64,000 nt of DNA from Candidatus Solirubrobacter pratensis (GCF_000425945.1 NZ_AUEK01000008.1:310001-374000), one strand, 5' to 3'; positions 32,987 through 42,934 are shown, numbered from the stretch's first letter. Numbers and translations are program-made. Notes: generated by a model not told the origin, from the sequence alone.

Positions 32987-33577
32987 ATGGCGAACGCTCG
33001 AACACGGCCGGGCAGGCCAAGGACGACATCACGCCGCGAGGTGGCCCACGCGGCCCTGCAGCTGTTCTCCGAGCAGGGTTTTTCCGCGACCACGATGGAT
33101 GAGATCGCGGCGGCTGTCGGTGTCGGAACACGGACCTTGTTCCGCTACTACCCGAGCAAGAACGACATCGTCTGGGGCGAGTTCAGCCGGCAGCTCGAGG
33201 GGCTGAGAGAGCAGCTCGCGCAGGCGGACCCCGAGGAGCCGCTGATGGATGCGCTGCGCCGCGCCGTGGTCTCGTTCAACGACTACGGTGAGGCCGAGCT
33301 CGGAGAGCTGCGGATCCGCATGACGCTGATCACGACGGTGCCTGCGCTGCAGGCCCACTCGATGCTGCGCTACCGCGAGTGGAGCGCGGTCGTCGCCGAG
33401 TTCGTCGCCGCCCGCACCGGTGCGAGTCCCGAGGACCACGTCCCGCAGGTGATCGCCGACGCCGCGCTCGGCGCCGCGACCGCCACCTACCGGCACTGGA
33501 TCCGCCACCCGGAGGCCGACCTGCTGACCGAGCTCGACCGCGCCTTCCGGCTGCTCGCCTGCCTCAGTCGGACTTGA
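32987..33577 (+). CDS. mftR: TetR-family regulator, MftR-like (mycofactocin system)
   Basis: A 196-residue TetR protein. The DNA-binding domain is HAALQLFSEQGFSATTMDEI then AAAVGVGTRTLFRYYPSKND, closely fitting the MftR consensus, which has TTMDxIAxxVGVxxRTxFRYFPSKNDI. The rest is the helical ligand domain. Described MftR proteins sense long-chain acyl-CoAs. It is divergent from the OYE/ETF operon over a palindromic 15-bp site, so it likely represses that operon and itself. Its 3' end overlaps the O-methyltransferase end by 14 bases. Confidence 0.85.
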   Translation: MANARTRPGRPRTTSRREVAHAALQLFSEQGFSATTMDEIAAAVGVGTRTLFRYYPSKNDIVWGEFSRQLEGLREQLAQADPEEPLMDALRRAVVSFNDYGEAELGELRIRMTLITTVPALQAHSMLRYREWSAVVAEFVAARTGASPEDHVPQVIADAALGAATATYRHWIRHPEADLLTELDRAFRLLACLSRT

Positions 33578-34151
33578 CGGCGAGCAGCACGCCGGCGCCG
33601 ACCGTGACCAGCGTGCTGGTGACCTGCGCGTCGCCGTAGACCAGCTCGGAGAACTCGGTCAGCTGGTTCGCGTGCGAGAGCGTGTTGTCGACGACCAGCA
33701 GCCCGTTGTCGCGCAGGACCCGGACGAGGTGCGGCCAGTAGCCCACGTACGCCGGCCGCTCGGCGTCGAGGAACACGAGGTCGAACGAGCCGTCGCCGAG
33801 CTGCGCCAGCACCTCGCCGGCGTCCGCCGTGCGCAGCTCGACGAAGCCGTCGACGCCGGCCTTCGCCAGGTTGGCGCGCGCGAGCGCCGTGCGCTCGGGC
33901 TCGACCTCGAGCGACAGCACCGAGCCGCCGACCGCCTCGGCGGCGTCGGCGAGCCAGATCGTCGAGTAGCCGTTGGACGTGCCGATCTCGAGCACCCGCT
34001 TGGCCTGCATCGAGCGCACGAGCACCCCGAGCAGCTCGGCGGTCTCGGGCTCCACGTTGCGGAAGCGCTGCAGGCGGTCCTCCAGCGCCTCGTCGTGCGC
34101 GCGGCTGGAGGCGAACAGCTCGTCGAGGAACGTCTGCCGTTCGGTGTCCAT
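33564..34151 (-). CDS. SAM-dependent O-methyltransferase (family 3)
   Basis: A 195-residue class I methyltransferase of the catechol/caffeoyl-CoA type. The SAM loop is VLEIGTSNGYSTIWLA and the acidic motif II is LSLEVEPERTALARANL. The metal/substrate region shows DLVFLDAERPAYVGYWPHLV followed by GLLVVDN. The acceptor is unknown; small aromatic diols are typical. The start at 34151 touches the aldo/keto reductase stop (TGATG), so the two genes are coupled. Confidence 0.87.
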   Translation of the reverse strand: MDTERQTFLDELFASSRAHDEALEDRLQRFRNVEPETAELLGVLVRSMQAKRVLEIGTSNGYSTIWLADAAEAVGGSVLSLEVEPERTALARANLAKAGVDGFVELRTADAGEVLAQLGDGSFDLVFLDAERPAYVGYWPHLVRVLRDNGLLVVDNTLSHANQLTEFSELVYGDAQVTSTLVTVGAGVLLAVKSD

Positions 34152-35065
34152 CAGGCCGAGGCCTCGGTGAGCGTCGCGAGCTCCTCGTCGGTCAGCTTCA
34201 GGCCGACGGCGGGCAGCAGCGCCTCGAGCTGCTCGACGCTGCGCGCGCTGGCGATCGGCGAGACGACGCCCGGCTGCGCCGACAGCCACGCGAGCGCGAC
34301 GGCGGCGACCGGCGCGGCGCGCTCGGCGGCGACCTGGTCGAGCGCGGCCAGCACGCGCTCGCCGCGCCCGTCGAGGTACGCGAGCGCGCCCTTGGAGCGC
34401 GGGCTCTCGACGTCCGGGCCGCCCGGCCGGTACTTCCCGGTCAGGAACCCCTTGGCGAGGGCGTAGTACGGCAGGCAGGCGAGGTTGTGCTCTTCGACGA
34501 CGGGAGCGTACTCGCGCTCGTAGCCCTCGCGCTCGACCAGGTTGTAGTGGGGCTGCAGCGCGACGTACTCGGCGAGACCCTCGCGCCAGGAGACGTCGAG
34601 CGACTCGCGCAGGCGCTCCGCTGACAGGTTGGACGCGGCGATGTGGCGCACCTTGCCCTCGCGCACGAGCTCGTCGAACGCGCGCAACGTCTCGGCCACC
34701 GGGGTGTCGAGATCGTCCTTGTGGGCGTAGTAGAGGTCGATGCGGTCGGTCTGCAGCCGCCGCAGCGACGCCTCGGCGTGCTCGCGGATGTTCCCGGCCG
34801 AGAGCCCGCCGTCGGACCCCACCTTGGTCGCCAGCACGATGTCGTCGCGGTTGCCGCGCGCGGCCATCCAGCGCCCGATGATCGTCTCCGACACGCCCAT
34901 GTTCGGGCGCATGTAGGTGTCGGCGGTGTCGATGAAGTTGCCGCCGGCGGCCGCGTATGCGTCCAGGACCGCGAAGGAGTCGGTCTCGTCAGCGGTCCAC
35001 CCGAAGACGTTGCCGCCCAGGCAGAGGCGGAAGACGTCGAGCTCCGTGGTGCCGAGGTTCGCCAT
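34151..35065 (-). CDS. Aldo/keto reductase
   Basis: A 304-residue NADPH-dependent reductase of the AKR superfamily. The tetrad members are visible in FIDTADTY (Asp, Tyr) and LYYAHKDD, with the conserved catalytic lysine ILATK-type (IVLATKVGSDGG). The cofactor end carries SPIASARSVEQLEALL. TAGGTT 6 bases before ATG 35065 suggests a leaderless transcript. It precedes the O-methyltransferase, and together they could modify a phenolic or aldehyde compound. Confidence 0.9.
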   Translation of the reverse strand: MANLGTTELDVFRLCLGGNVFGWTADETDSFAVLDAYAAAGGNFIDTADTYMRPNMGVSETIIGRWMAARGNRDDIVLATKVGSDGGLSAGNIREHAEASLRRLQTDRIDLYYAHKDDLDTPVAETLRAFDELVREGKVRHIAASNLSAERLRESLDVSWREGLAEYVALQPHYNLVEREGYEREYAPVVEEHNLACLPYYALAKGFLTGKYRPGGPDVESPRSKGALAYLDGRGERVLAALDQVAAERAAPVAAVALAWLSAQPGVVSPIASARSVEQLEALLPAVGLKLTDEELATLTEASA

Positions 35066-35071
35066 CCACCG

Positions 35072-35077
35072 AACCTA
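35072..35077 (-). promoter_or_regulatory. -10 box of aldo/keto reductase gene
   Basis: The minus-strand TAGGTT lies exactly 6 bases before ATG 35065, fitting the leaderless pattern of this genome. Confidence 0.45.
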
Positions 35078-35085
35078 GCAATAGA

Positions 35086-35156
35086 GCTCTGACACCTTTA
35101 TCCAGACGCAGCGGGCCCGGTCGAGGCCGGGCCCGGAGGGATAAAGGTGTCTGAGC
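35086..35156 (-). terminator. Two-tier intrinsic-terminator-like hairpin
   Basis: The outer arms (left GCTCTGACACCTTTATCC at 35086-35103, right at 35139-35156) match over 18 bases with one mismatch. They enclose an inner stem GGGCCCGG/CCGGGCCC with a TCGAGG loop. It lies between the end of the 148-residue gene and the start of the aldo/keto reductase, both transcribed leftward, so it should end the former transcript. There is no U-tract. Confidence 0.65.
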
Positions 35157-35162
35157 GGTCTC

Positions 35163-35609
35163 TCAGGCGGGCGTGCCCGCCGGCGTCGACGGCGCCGCGG
35201 TCGTCGAGGTGTACTCGAACTCCTCCTCGGCGCCGAACAGCGTGTCGAGCACCTTCTTGCGCAGGCCCTCCGACAGCGCGAGCGCGACGCCGGTGCCGAC
35301 GACGCCGAGCAGCAGGACGCGCCCGAACCCGCCCTTGCGCTGCTTCTTGGGCGCCTCGCGCAGCGACACGGAGACGTCGCGCAGGTTGCCCGCGGCGTTC
35401 TTGACGTGCTTCTGCAGCTTCTTGTCGTCGAAGATCTGCGTCGTCGGGTTCTTGCCGTTGCTCAGCCGGCCATACGCGTCACGCGCGGACTCGTACGCCT
35501 GCACGATGTTCTTGCGCAGATCCTCGTCCTCGAGGAACCGCTGGACGTACGGGTTCGAGCGTGCGCTCTGCGCCGCCTTTCCGGCCTTGGCCACCTTCTT
35601 GTTCGCCAT
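35163..35609 (-). CDS. Hypothetical protein with a single membrane helix
   Basis: A 148-residue protein of unrecognised family. It begins with a basic cytoplasmic region ([18 protein letters not shown]) and has a charged helical middle ([20 protein letters not shown]). One hydrophobic helix is present at about residues 93-112 ([18 protein letters not shown]). The C-terminal tail is Thr/Pro/Ala-rich ([15 protein letters not shown]). It resembles, without proven homology, small YtxH-like stress proteins in which an extended charged helix follows a membrane anchor. It lies just downstream of lon on the same strand, possibly in the same stress operon. Confidence 0.65.
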   Translation of the reverse strand: MANKKVAKAGKAAQSARSNPYVQRFLEDEDLRKNIVQAYESARDAYGRLSNGKNPTTQIFDDKKLQKHVKNAAGNLRDVSVSLREAPKKQRKGGFGRVLLLGVVGTGVALALSEGLRKKVLDTLFGAEEEFEYTSTTAAPSTPAGTPA

Positions 35610-35639
35610 CGCGCCTCCTCGAAGAGTCAGGGTTCGCAG

Positions 35640-37994
<2,355 letters not shown>

Positions 37995-38178
37995 CAGGCG
38001 AGCCCCGAGCGAAGCGGTGACGAGGCCCCTGGGCCGAGGCAGTGCGAGCCGTCGCCGCAGGTCACCTCACCCGGGAGAACCGCCCTCGGCTCCGAGCCCT
38101 CCGGCGCTCCCAGGGATTCCCTGTCGGCACGGACGATTGCTCCCAGCGACGCGAGCCCTCTGGGCGAGTCGTCGCCGC
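37995..38178 (-). other. Intergenic stretch between hsp20 and lon
   Basis: 184 bases without a gene; GC-rich, with a GGGCCGAGG/CCTCGGC-type repeat motif. There is no TANNNT box close to the lon start and no CIRCE-like inverted repeat. Transcription of lon may run through from hsp20. Confidence 0.4.
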
Positions 38179-38625
38179 TCACCGCTGGGACCCGCGGATC
38201 GGCACCGAGCGGGCGGTCGCGGGGCGGCTGAGCGGCAGCTCGACGGTGAGGATGCCGTCCTCGTACTTGGCGTCGGCGGCGTCGGCGTCGACGTCGGCGC
38301 CGAGCCCGATGACGCGCCGGAAGGGCCCATGCTCGATCTCCAGCTGCTGGTAGACGCGGTCCTCGCCCGCCTCGGGCTCGCGGTGGCCCGAGAGGATCAG
38401 CTCGCGCCCGCGGATCTCCAGCGTGACCCCGTCGGGGTCGATCCCCGCGAGGTCGGCGCGCACGACCGCCCGCGGCGGCTCGGTCGTGTAGTAGACGTCG
38501 ACGGCGGGCGAGAAGCCGCCCCGCCGGCGTGGTGAGAGCCCACGATCGAGGACGTCGCCGAACAGCTCGTCCATCTCCCGCCGCATCCGCTCGAAGTTGG
38601 CGAAGAGGTCCCGCTCGGAGGCCAC
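38179..38625 (-). CDS. Hsp20/alpha-crystallin-family small heat-shock protein
   Basis: A 148-residue chaperone. An N-terminal helix (DLFANFERMRREMDELFGDV) precedes the alpha-crystallin domain from about residue 40 (FSPAVDVYYTTEPPRAVVRA). It includes RADLAGIDPDGVTLEIRGRE, the GHREPEAGEDRVYQQLE loop, and the C-terminal RPATARSVPIRG (I-x-I-type anchor). It binds unfolded proteins to prevent aggregation. GTG 38625 is preceded at 6 bases by TAGCAT, so the message is probably leaderless. It is upstream of lon. Confidence 0.93.
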   Translation of the reverse strand: MASERDLFANFERMRREMDELFGDVLDRGLSPRRRGGFSPAVDVYYTTEPPRAVVRADLAGIDPDGVTLEIRGRELILSGHREPEAGEDRVYQQLEIEHGPFRRVIGLGADVDADAADAKYEDGILTVELPLSRPATARSVPIRGSQR

Positions 38626-38631
38626 GCCCCG

Positions 38632-38637
38632 ATGCTA
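38632..38637 (-). promoter_or_regulatory. -10 box of hsp20
   Basis: The minus-strand TAGCAT is 6 bases before GTG 38625, which fits leaderless transcription. Confidence 0.45.
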
Positions 38638-38724
38638 TCGAGTGGTCCCGGACCGCCATGCACGACGCATTCCGGCGGGCCCGGCATTCGCCGGATTATG
38701 CGCCGTACACGCCAGCCGGAACCA

Positions 38725-39747
38725 CTACATGCTCGGTCGCACGAGGCGCGTGTCGACCGCCATCGGCTTGTCGGTCGGCTGCCCGAAGTAGAAGCCCTGC
38801 CCCAGGTCGACGCCGAGCTCGGACATGGTGCGGAACTCGTCGACGCGCTCGACGCCCTCGGCGACGACCCTGGCGCCGTGCTCGTGCGCGCACTCGACGA
38901 GCGCCTGCACGAGCTTGCGCCGCGCGACGGAGTGCTGGATGCCGGCGGTCAGCGCCGTGTCGATCTTCGCGATGTCGGGGCGCAGGAGCTCCAGGCAGGC
39001 GAGCGACTCGGGGCCGCCGCTGAGATCGTCGAGCGCGATCCGGGCGCCGCGCTTGCGGTGCGCGTCGGCCATCGCGTGCAGCAGGTCGCGGTCCGGGCAG
39101 CGCTCGGGCTTGACGAACTCCAGGCAGATGCGCGAGGGGTCGGCGCCGAGCCGGCCGACGATCGGCCAGGTCGTGCGCAGCGAGCTCTCGACGTCCAGCG
39201 ACGCGCGCGGGTCGAGGTTGACGAACAGCACCTCGCCCTCCGGCAGCAGCGGCAGCCCGACCTCGAGCGCCGCGGTGCGCGCGCGGTAGTCGAACGAGAA
39301 GATCGCGTCGTGCGCCTCGGCCGCCGCGAGCAGCTCGGCTCCGCGCAGCTCGACGGCGCCGAGCTTGCCCCGCATCAGCGCCTCGCGGCCGAACGCGCGG
39401 CCGCTGTTGAGCTCGACGATCGGCTGGAAGTGCGGATGCATCTTCCCGTGCGAGAGGAACTCGGGGAACCAGTCCGTGCGCGTGCGGTCCAGCAGCGTCT
39501 CGGCCGGCACCGGGAGCATCTGCTCGTCGGAGAGCCGGACGGCGAACAGGCACGCGCGCTCGGACAGCGAGAGCGCCTTGATGACCGAGCGCAGCCGCTC
39601 GTCCCAGCCCGGACCCGCCAGCAGCAGCCCTTCGACGGCGATGTCGCCCTCGGCGGGCTCCGTCGCGAGGTGCTCGACCTTGTAGAGCACTGACGGGCGG
39701 TGCGAGAGGAGTCGCACGCCATCCATGGCGGCGGTGGCTTGGGTCAC
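38725..39747 (-). CDS. EAL-domain cyclic-di-GMP phosphodiesterase
   Basis: A 340-residue protein. Residues 1-95 form a domain with KVEHLATEPAEGDIAVEG and an LLSHRPS start; it could be a DICT or other sensor domain, but I cannot assign it. The EAL domain starts at FQPIVELNSGRAFGREALMR and retains catalytic positions: E/L in REALMR, N in LFVNLDPRA, E in LEFVKPE, DD in ALDDLSGG, K in DIAKIDTAL, E in VVAEGVE, and Q in GFYFGQP. It is therefore likely active. No GGDEF domain is present. The start is GTG 39747; ATG 39726 is an alternative. Confidence 0.87.
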   Translation of the reverse strand: MTQATAAMDGVRLLSHRPSVLYKVEHLATEPAEGDIAVEGLLLAGPGWDERLRSVIKALSLSERACLFAVRLSDEQMLPVPAETLLDRTRTDWFPEFLSHGKMHPHFQPIVELNSGRAFGREALMRGKLGAVELRGAELLAAAEAHDAIFSFDYRARTAALEVGLPLLPEGEVLFVNLDPRASLDVESSLRTTWPIVGRLGADPSRICLEFVKPERCPDRDLLHAMADAHRKRGARIALDDLSGGPESLACLELLRPDIAKIDTALTAGIQHSVARRKLVQALVECAHEHGARVVAEGVERVDEFRTMSELGVDLGQGFYFGQPTDKPMAVDTRLVRPSM

Positions 39748-39782
39748 ATCCGGTTAGTCGGCCGGATGGGGTCTGGACTTGA

Positions 39783-40532
39783 TCAAGCGCGGCCGATTTC
39801 GTATACGGCGCCATCCGCGGCCAGCTCCACCGGCGCGCCGAACCCGCGCTCGCCCTCGGCCCGCACCCACGCCGCGTCCGCCTCGTCGGAGAAGTGCGTC
39901 AGCACGAGCCGGCGCGCGCCCGCCCGCGCGGCGAGCTCGCCGGCCTGCGCCGGCGTCAGGTGGCCTTCCTCGGGCTCGATCAGCGTCGCCTCGGAGAGCA
40001 GCAGATCCGTGTCCGCGGCGAACTCCACCAGCGCGTCGTTGGGGCCGCAGTCGGCGGAGAACGTCAGCCGCGCGGCGTCCTCGGCGAGCTCGACGGCGTT
40101 GCATGGGATGAAGTGCGGGACGGGACGGAAGCGCGCGCGCAGGCCGCCGAGCTCGACCACGTCCTCCGGGTCGTAGACGCTCAGCTCGAACGCGCCGTCG
40201 ATGTGGTCGGGCCGCATCGAGCCGCCGGCGCACAGCGAGGCCAGCACGTCGCGGGCGCCGGGCGGCGCGAGCAGGCGCGGCGCCGCGGCCTCGTGCGGGC
40301 CGTAGCGCAGCGCCGACGCGAACGTGACGAGGTCCATCACGTGGTCGGCGTGCAGGTGCGAAAGCAGCACGGCGTCGACGTCCACGTAGGACGTGACCTG
40401 GCGCAGCTTCGCGAACACGCCCGGCCCGCAGTCCAGCAGCAACCGCACTCCGCCACCCTCGACGAGATACCCGGAGCAGGCGCCGCCCGCATCCTGGAAG
40501 GCAGGCGACTTGCCGAGCACGGTGATCCGCAT
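39783..40532 (-). CDS. Metallo-beta-lactamase-fold hydrolase (RNase Z/phosphodiesterase-like)
   Basis: A 249-residue protein with the two-metal motif LSHLHADHV and downstream ligands FSADCGPN, SEATLIEP and LTHFSDE. This pattern is typical of the RNase Z-like cluster (ribonuclease/phosphodiesterase) rather than a true lactamase. The N-terminus is MRITVLGKSPAFQDAGGACS. The substrate could be tRNA 3' trailers or a cyclic nucleotide. The gene lies 27 bases from the small Cys-rich gene, same strand. Confidence 0.85.
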   Translation of the reverse strand: MRITVLGKSPAFQDAGGACSGYLVEGGGVRLLLDCGPGVFAKLRQVTSYVDVDAVLLSHLHADHVMDLVTFASALRYGPHEAAAPRLLAPPGARDVLASLCAGGSMRPDHIDGAFELSVYDPEDVVELGGLRARFRPVPHFIPCNAVELAEDAARLTFSADCGPNDALVEFAADTDLLLSEATLIEPEEGHLTPAQAGELAARAGARRLVLTHFSDEADAAWVRAEGERGFGAPVELAADGAVYEIGRA

Positions 40533-40559
40533 GCCGCGGAGTGTCTCAGGCGTGATGGC

Positions 40560-40805
40560 TCACCGGTGCAGGGCGGCCTGCTCCTGAGCCGTCGGGAACG
40601 CCCAGGCCGCCTGGCGCCGCCGCTCCTGGCGGAACACGAAGCGCAGCTGGCGGGGCGGGCGCAGCCCGTCGGGATGGTCGGGCCGGTAGGTCGCGCAGGG
40701 CTCGTCCAACTCCAATGCGCACAGCCCCTGCCGGGCGAAGAAGCACTCCTCGCATGTGACCTTCCGGCTTTTCGCGCTGCGCGGCGCGGCAACTGCTGCT
40801 GACAC
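40560..40805 (-). CDS. Small Cys-rich protein, unknown function
   Basis: An 81-residue basic protein. Four cysteines in CEECFFARQGLCALELDEPC could make one metal site. The rest (RPDHPDGLRPPRQLRFVFRQ) is Arg/Pro-rich and hydrophilic. I do not recognise a characterised family. It is transcribed toward the metallo-hydrolase gene and may form an operon with it. A different frame of similar length starts just upstream, but its product is low-complexity. Confidence 0.65.
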   Translation of the reverse strand: MSAAVAAPRSAKSRKVTCEECFFARQGLCALELDEPCATYRPDHPDGLRPPRQLRFVFRQERRRQAAWAFPTAQEQAALHR

Positions 40806-41021
40806 CCTTCAAGAACCCCTTCGTTCACGACTCCGTCACAGGACGAGCGGGACTCAAGCGAAGCGGCGACGGGCCTTCAAGGGGTGTGCAAGCGCCGAAT
40901 CCGCAAAACGCAGGGTCTTCCCGATTTCCCTGCAAATAGCGGCAGAACACCGCGTTTCACCCCTGCTTGCGGGGACGGGTTCCCGCAAGCAGCGCGGATT
41001 TCGCGTGCCACCCTGGAGCGC
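40806..41021. other. Intergenic region with hairpin
   Basis: No gene supported. Contents: possible direct repeats of CCTTCAAG around 40805-40880, short TGCAAATAGCGGCAGAACACC motifs, and the CTGCTTGCGGG hairpin. A GTG-initiated N-terminal extension of the downstream gene crosses the region, but it reads as low-value sequence. Confidence 0.45.
40963..40992 (+). terminator. Stable hairpin before the NAD-binding gene
   Basis: CTGCTTGCGGG (40963-40973) pairs perfectly with CCCGCAAGCAG (40982-40992) around GACGGGTT. It lies 30 bases before the proposed start at 41022. It could be a transcript-5' hairpin, an operator, or the end of an unseen upstream transcript; no T-tract follows. Confidence 0.5.
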
Positions 41022-41948
41022 TTGCGGATCCTCGTGACCGGCGCATCCGGATATGTCGGCGCGGCGCTGGCGCCGCGCCTCGCTCGGGACGGCCACGCCG
41101 TCCGCGGGTTCGCCCGCTCGGCCGAGCGCGTGCGCGCCGCCGGCGCCGTCTTCGACGACCTCGTGCTGGGCGACGCGAGCACCGGCGCGGGCCTGGACCG
41201 CGCGCTCGACGGCATCGACGTCGCCTACTACCTGATCCACTCGATGGAGGGCCCGGCGGCGGGCGCCTTCGCGGACGAGGAGCGCCGCCAGGCCGAGCGC
41301 TTCGCCGTCACCGCGGCCAAGGCGGGCGTGCAGCGGATCGCCTATCTCGGCGGCCTCCTGCCGCAGGACGGAGCGCTGTCGCGCCATCTCGCCTCGCGGC
41401 TCGCGGTCGAGGAGGCGCTGCTGGCCGCGGCGCCGGAGTCCGTGGCGCTGCGCGCGTCGATCGTCATCGGCGCCCGCTCGCGCTCGTTCCGCTTCCTCGT
41501 GCGACTGCTCGAGCGCCTACCCGTGCTCGCATTGCCGGCCTGGCGGGTAAACCGCACCCAGCCCATCGATGGGCGCGACGTGCTGGAGTTCCTCGCTGCC
41601 GCCGCCACGCTGCCGGCGAGCTCCTCGGGGCGCTCGTGGGACATCGCCGGCCCGGATGCGATGAGCTACGCCGAGATGCTGCAGCGGATCGCCGACGCGA
41701 TGATGATCAGCCGACCGAGCCTTGGACTCAACTTCACCCTCACTCCGATCGCCTCGGTGATGGCCGCCGCGGTGGCCGGTGAGGACGTCGGGTTGATCGA
41801 GCCGCTGATGGAGTCGCTCGAGCATGACCTGCTGCCGCGCGACGACGGCGCCGCCGACGCGTTCGGCGTGCGCCTGCACCGCTTCGAGCCGGCGGTCGAG
41901 CGGGCGTTGTTCGAACTGGAGCAGCTCGAGGAGGTGGCGGCGCGGTGA
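41022..41948 (+). CDS. NAD(P)-binding epimerase-like protein
   Basis: A 308-residue atypical SDR/NmrA-type protein. A Rossmann opening LRILVTGASGYVGAALAPRL, then DVAYYLIHSMEG and VQRIAYLGGLLPQ replace a typical YxxxK active site. The sequence is weighted toward a regulatory or quinone-reductase-type NmrA group found next to SRPBCC genes in actinobacteria. Start TTG 41022 is chosen because the GxxGxxG loop follows at residue 8; a GTG-initiated extension from 40884 has no fold support. Coupled to the SRPBCC gene. Confidence 0.8.
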   Translation: MRILVTGASGYVGAALAPRLARDGHAVRGFARSAERVRAAGAVFDDLVLGDASTGAGLDRALDGIDVAYYLIHSMEGPAAGAFADEERRQAERFAVTAAKAGVQRIAYLGGLLPQDGALSRHLASRLAVEEALLAAAPESVALRASIVIGARSRSFRFLVRLLERLPVLALPAWRVNRTQPIDGRDVLEFLAAAATLPASSSGRSWDIAGPDAMSYAEMLQRIADAMMISRPSLGLNFTLTPIASVMAAAVAGEDVGLIEPLMESLEHDLLPRDDGAADAFGVRLHRFEPAVERALFELEQLEEVAAR

Positions 41949-42391
41949 GCGAGGTGCGCGCGCGGATCGAGATCGACGCACCGCCGGAGACGGTGTATGA
42001 CCTCATGCTCGATCCCACCCGCCTGCACGAGTGGGTGACGATCCATCGCAAGGTCAACCGGGTCGATGGCGGCAGTCCCCGCGAGGGGTACGAGATGGAT
42101 CAGACACTGTGCCTGCGCCACGCCAACTTCAAGGTGCACTGGACGCTGACCGAGGCCGATCGCCCCCACGCGGCGACGTGGGAGGGGCGCGGGCCGGCGG
42201 GGTCCTACGCGCGCACCAGCTACCGCCTGAAGCCCGTCGACGGCGGCCGCACGAGGTTCGAGTACGAGAACGAGTTCAAGGCGCCGGGCGGGTTCCTCGG
42301 CGCCGCCGCCAGCCGGGTGATCGTGGGCGGTGTGCCCGCGCGCGAGGCCAATCGCTCGCTGGAGAACCTCAAGGCGCTGCTCGAGAAGTGA
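41945..42391 (+). CDS. SRPBCC (START-like) ligand-binding protein
   Basis: A 148-residue protein of the polyketide cyclase/coenzyme Q-binding fold. It opens SEVRARIEIDAPPETVYDLM, has RLHEWVTIHRKVNRVDG, and later YEMDQTLCLRHANFKVHWTL and RFEYENEFKAPGGFLG, ending in a C-terminal helix. It probably binds a hydrophobic small molecule that the adjacent NAD-binding protein acts on. The GTG start at 41945 overlaps the upstream stop. Confidence 0.85.
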   Translation: MSEVRARIEIDAPPETVYDLMLDPTRLHEWVTIHRKVNRVDGGSPREGYEMDQTLCLRHANFKVHWTLTEADRPHAATWEGRGPAGSYARTSYRLKPVDGGRTRFEYENEFKAPGGFLGAAASRVIVGGVPAREANRSLENLKALLEK

Positions 42392-42450
42392 ACTAACGCG
42401 CCGCGGCAAGCCGCCGTGCAGCGGCCCGCCATCCGCGACTTTGGGATACG

Positions 42451-42490
42451 GTGTGTGACTCCATTCACACACTCCCCCGGAGTCACACAC
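42451..42490 (+). promoter_or_regulatory. Overlapping inverted repeats directly before the wHTH gene
   Basis: GTGTGTGACTCC (42451-42462) pairs perfectly with GGAGTCACACAC (42479-42490), ending 2 bases before ATG 42493. The arm's GTGTGTGA can alternatively pair with TCACACAC at 42465-42472. The region could be an operator or an RNA switch controlling initiation. A GATACG -10-like box precedes it near 42444. Confidence 0.6.
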
Positions 42491-42492
42491 AC

Positions 42493-42918
42493 ATGGCCGA
42501 CTTCCTCGACGAGAAGCAGAAGGAGATCCAGGCGCGGTTGAAGGAGCTCGAGCCGCTCGTGGAGGAGTACCGGCGCCTCAAGCAGGCCGAAGAGGCACTC
42601 GCCGGCGTCGTCTCGGGCGGCCGCAACTCCTCGCCCGCGCCCGCCGCGGGCGCGCGCCGCGCCGGCCGCCGCGCCGCCTCTCCCCGCCGCTCGGGCGGCG
42701 GCACCGGCCGCCGCGGCCGCCCGCGCGGCTCGGGCACGCGCGCCACGCAGGCGCTGGACCTGGTCAAGGACCGCCCCGGCATCACCATCCCGGAGATGGC
42801 GGAGGCGATGGGGATCCAGCAGAACTACCTGTACCGCGTGCTGCCGAGCCTCGCCGAGGAGGGCAAGGTCGTCAAGTCCGGCCGCGGGTGGCACCTGCGC
42901 GAGGGCGCGGCTTCATAG
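42493..42918 (+). CDS. Coiled-coil / AT-hook / winged-helix DNA-binding protein
   Basis: A 141-residue protein in three parts. An N-terminal coiled coil (FLDEKQKEIQARLKELEPLV) is followed by a Gly/Arg/Ala-rich linker with a canonical AT-hook core (RRGRPRGSG, around residue 78). A C-terminal winged helix follows (ATQALDLVKDRPGITIPEMA, then GIQQNYLYRVLPSLAEEGKV). It is probably a nucleoid-associated or local regulator. I do not know the exact family. The ATG is at 42493, at the foot of a hairpin, with no ordinary ribosome site. Confidence 0.7.
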   Translation: MADFLDEKQKEIQARLKELEPLVEEYRRLKQAEEALAGVVSGGRNSSPAPAAGARRAGRRAASPRRSGGGTGRRGRPRGSGTRATQALDLVKDRPGITIPEMAEAMGIQQNYLYRVLPSLAEEGKVVKSGRGWHLREGAAS

Positions 42919-42920
42919 CC

Positions 42921-42934
42921 GCGCCCGCGGGCGC
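42921..42934. terminator. Palindromic hairpin between the wHTH and mdh genes
   Basis: GCGCCCGCGGGCGC lies in the 29-base gap between two convergent genes. It is a short GC hairpin that could stop both transcripts; there is no T-run. Confidence 0.4.

Noticed and set aside
25770-33577. mftA precursor peptide gene near the OYE/ETF operon
   Set aside because: No frame ending in the expected Gly-Met-Cys-Gly-Val-Tyr-type tail was found on either strand near the cluster.
38626-38724. CIRCE element near hsp20
   Set aside because: No inverted repeat of the TTAGCACTC type seen; hsp20 has an ordinary -10 box instead.
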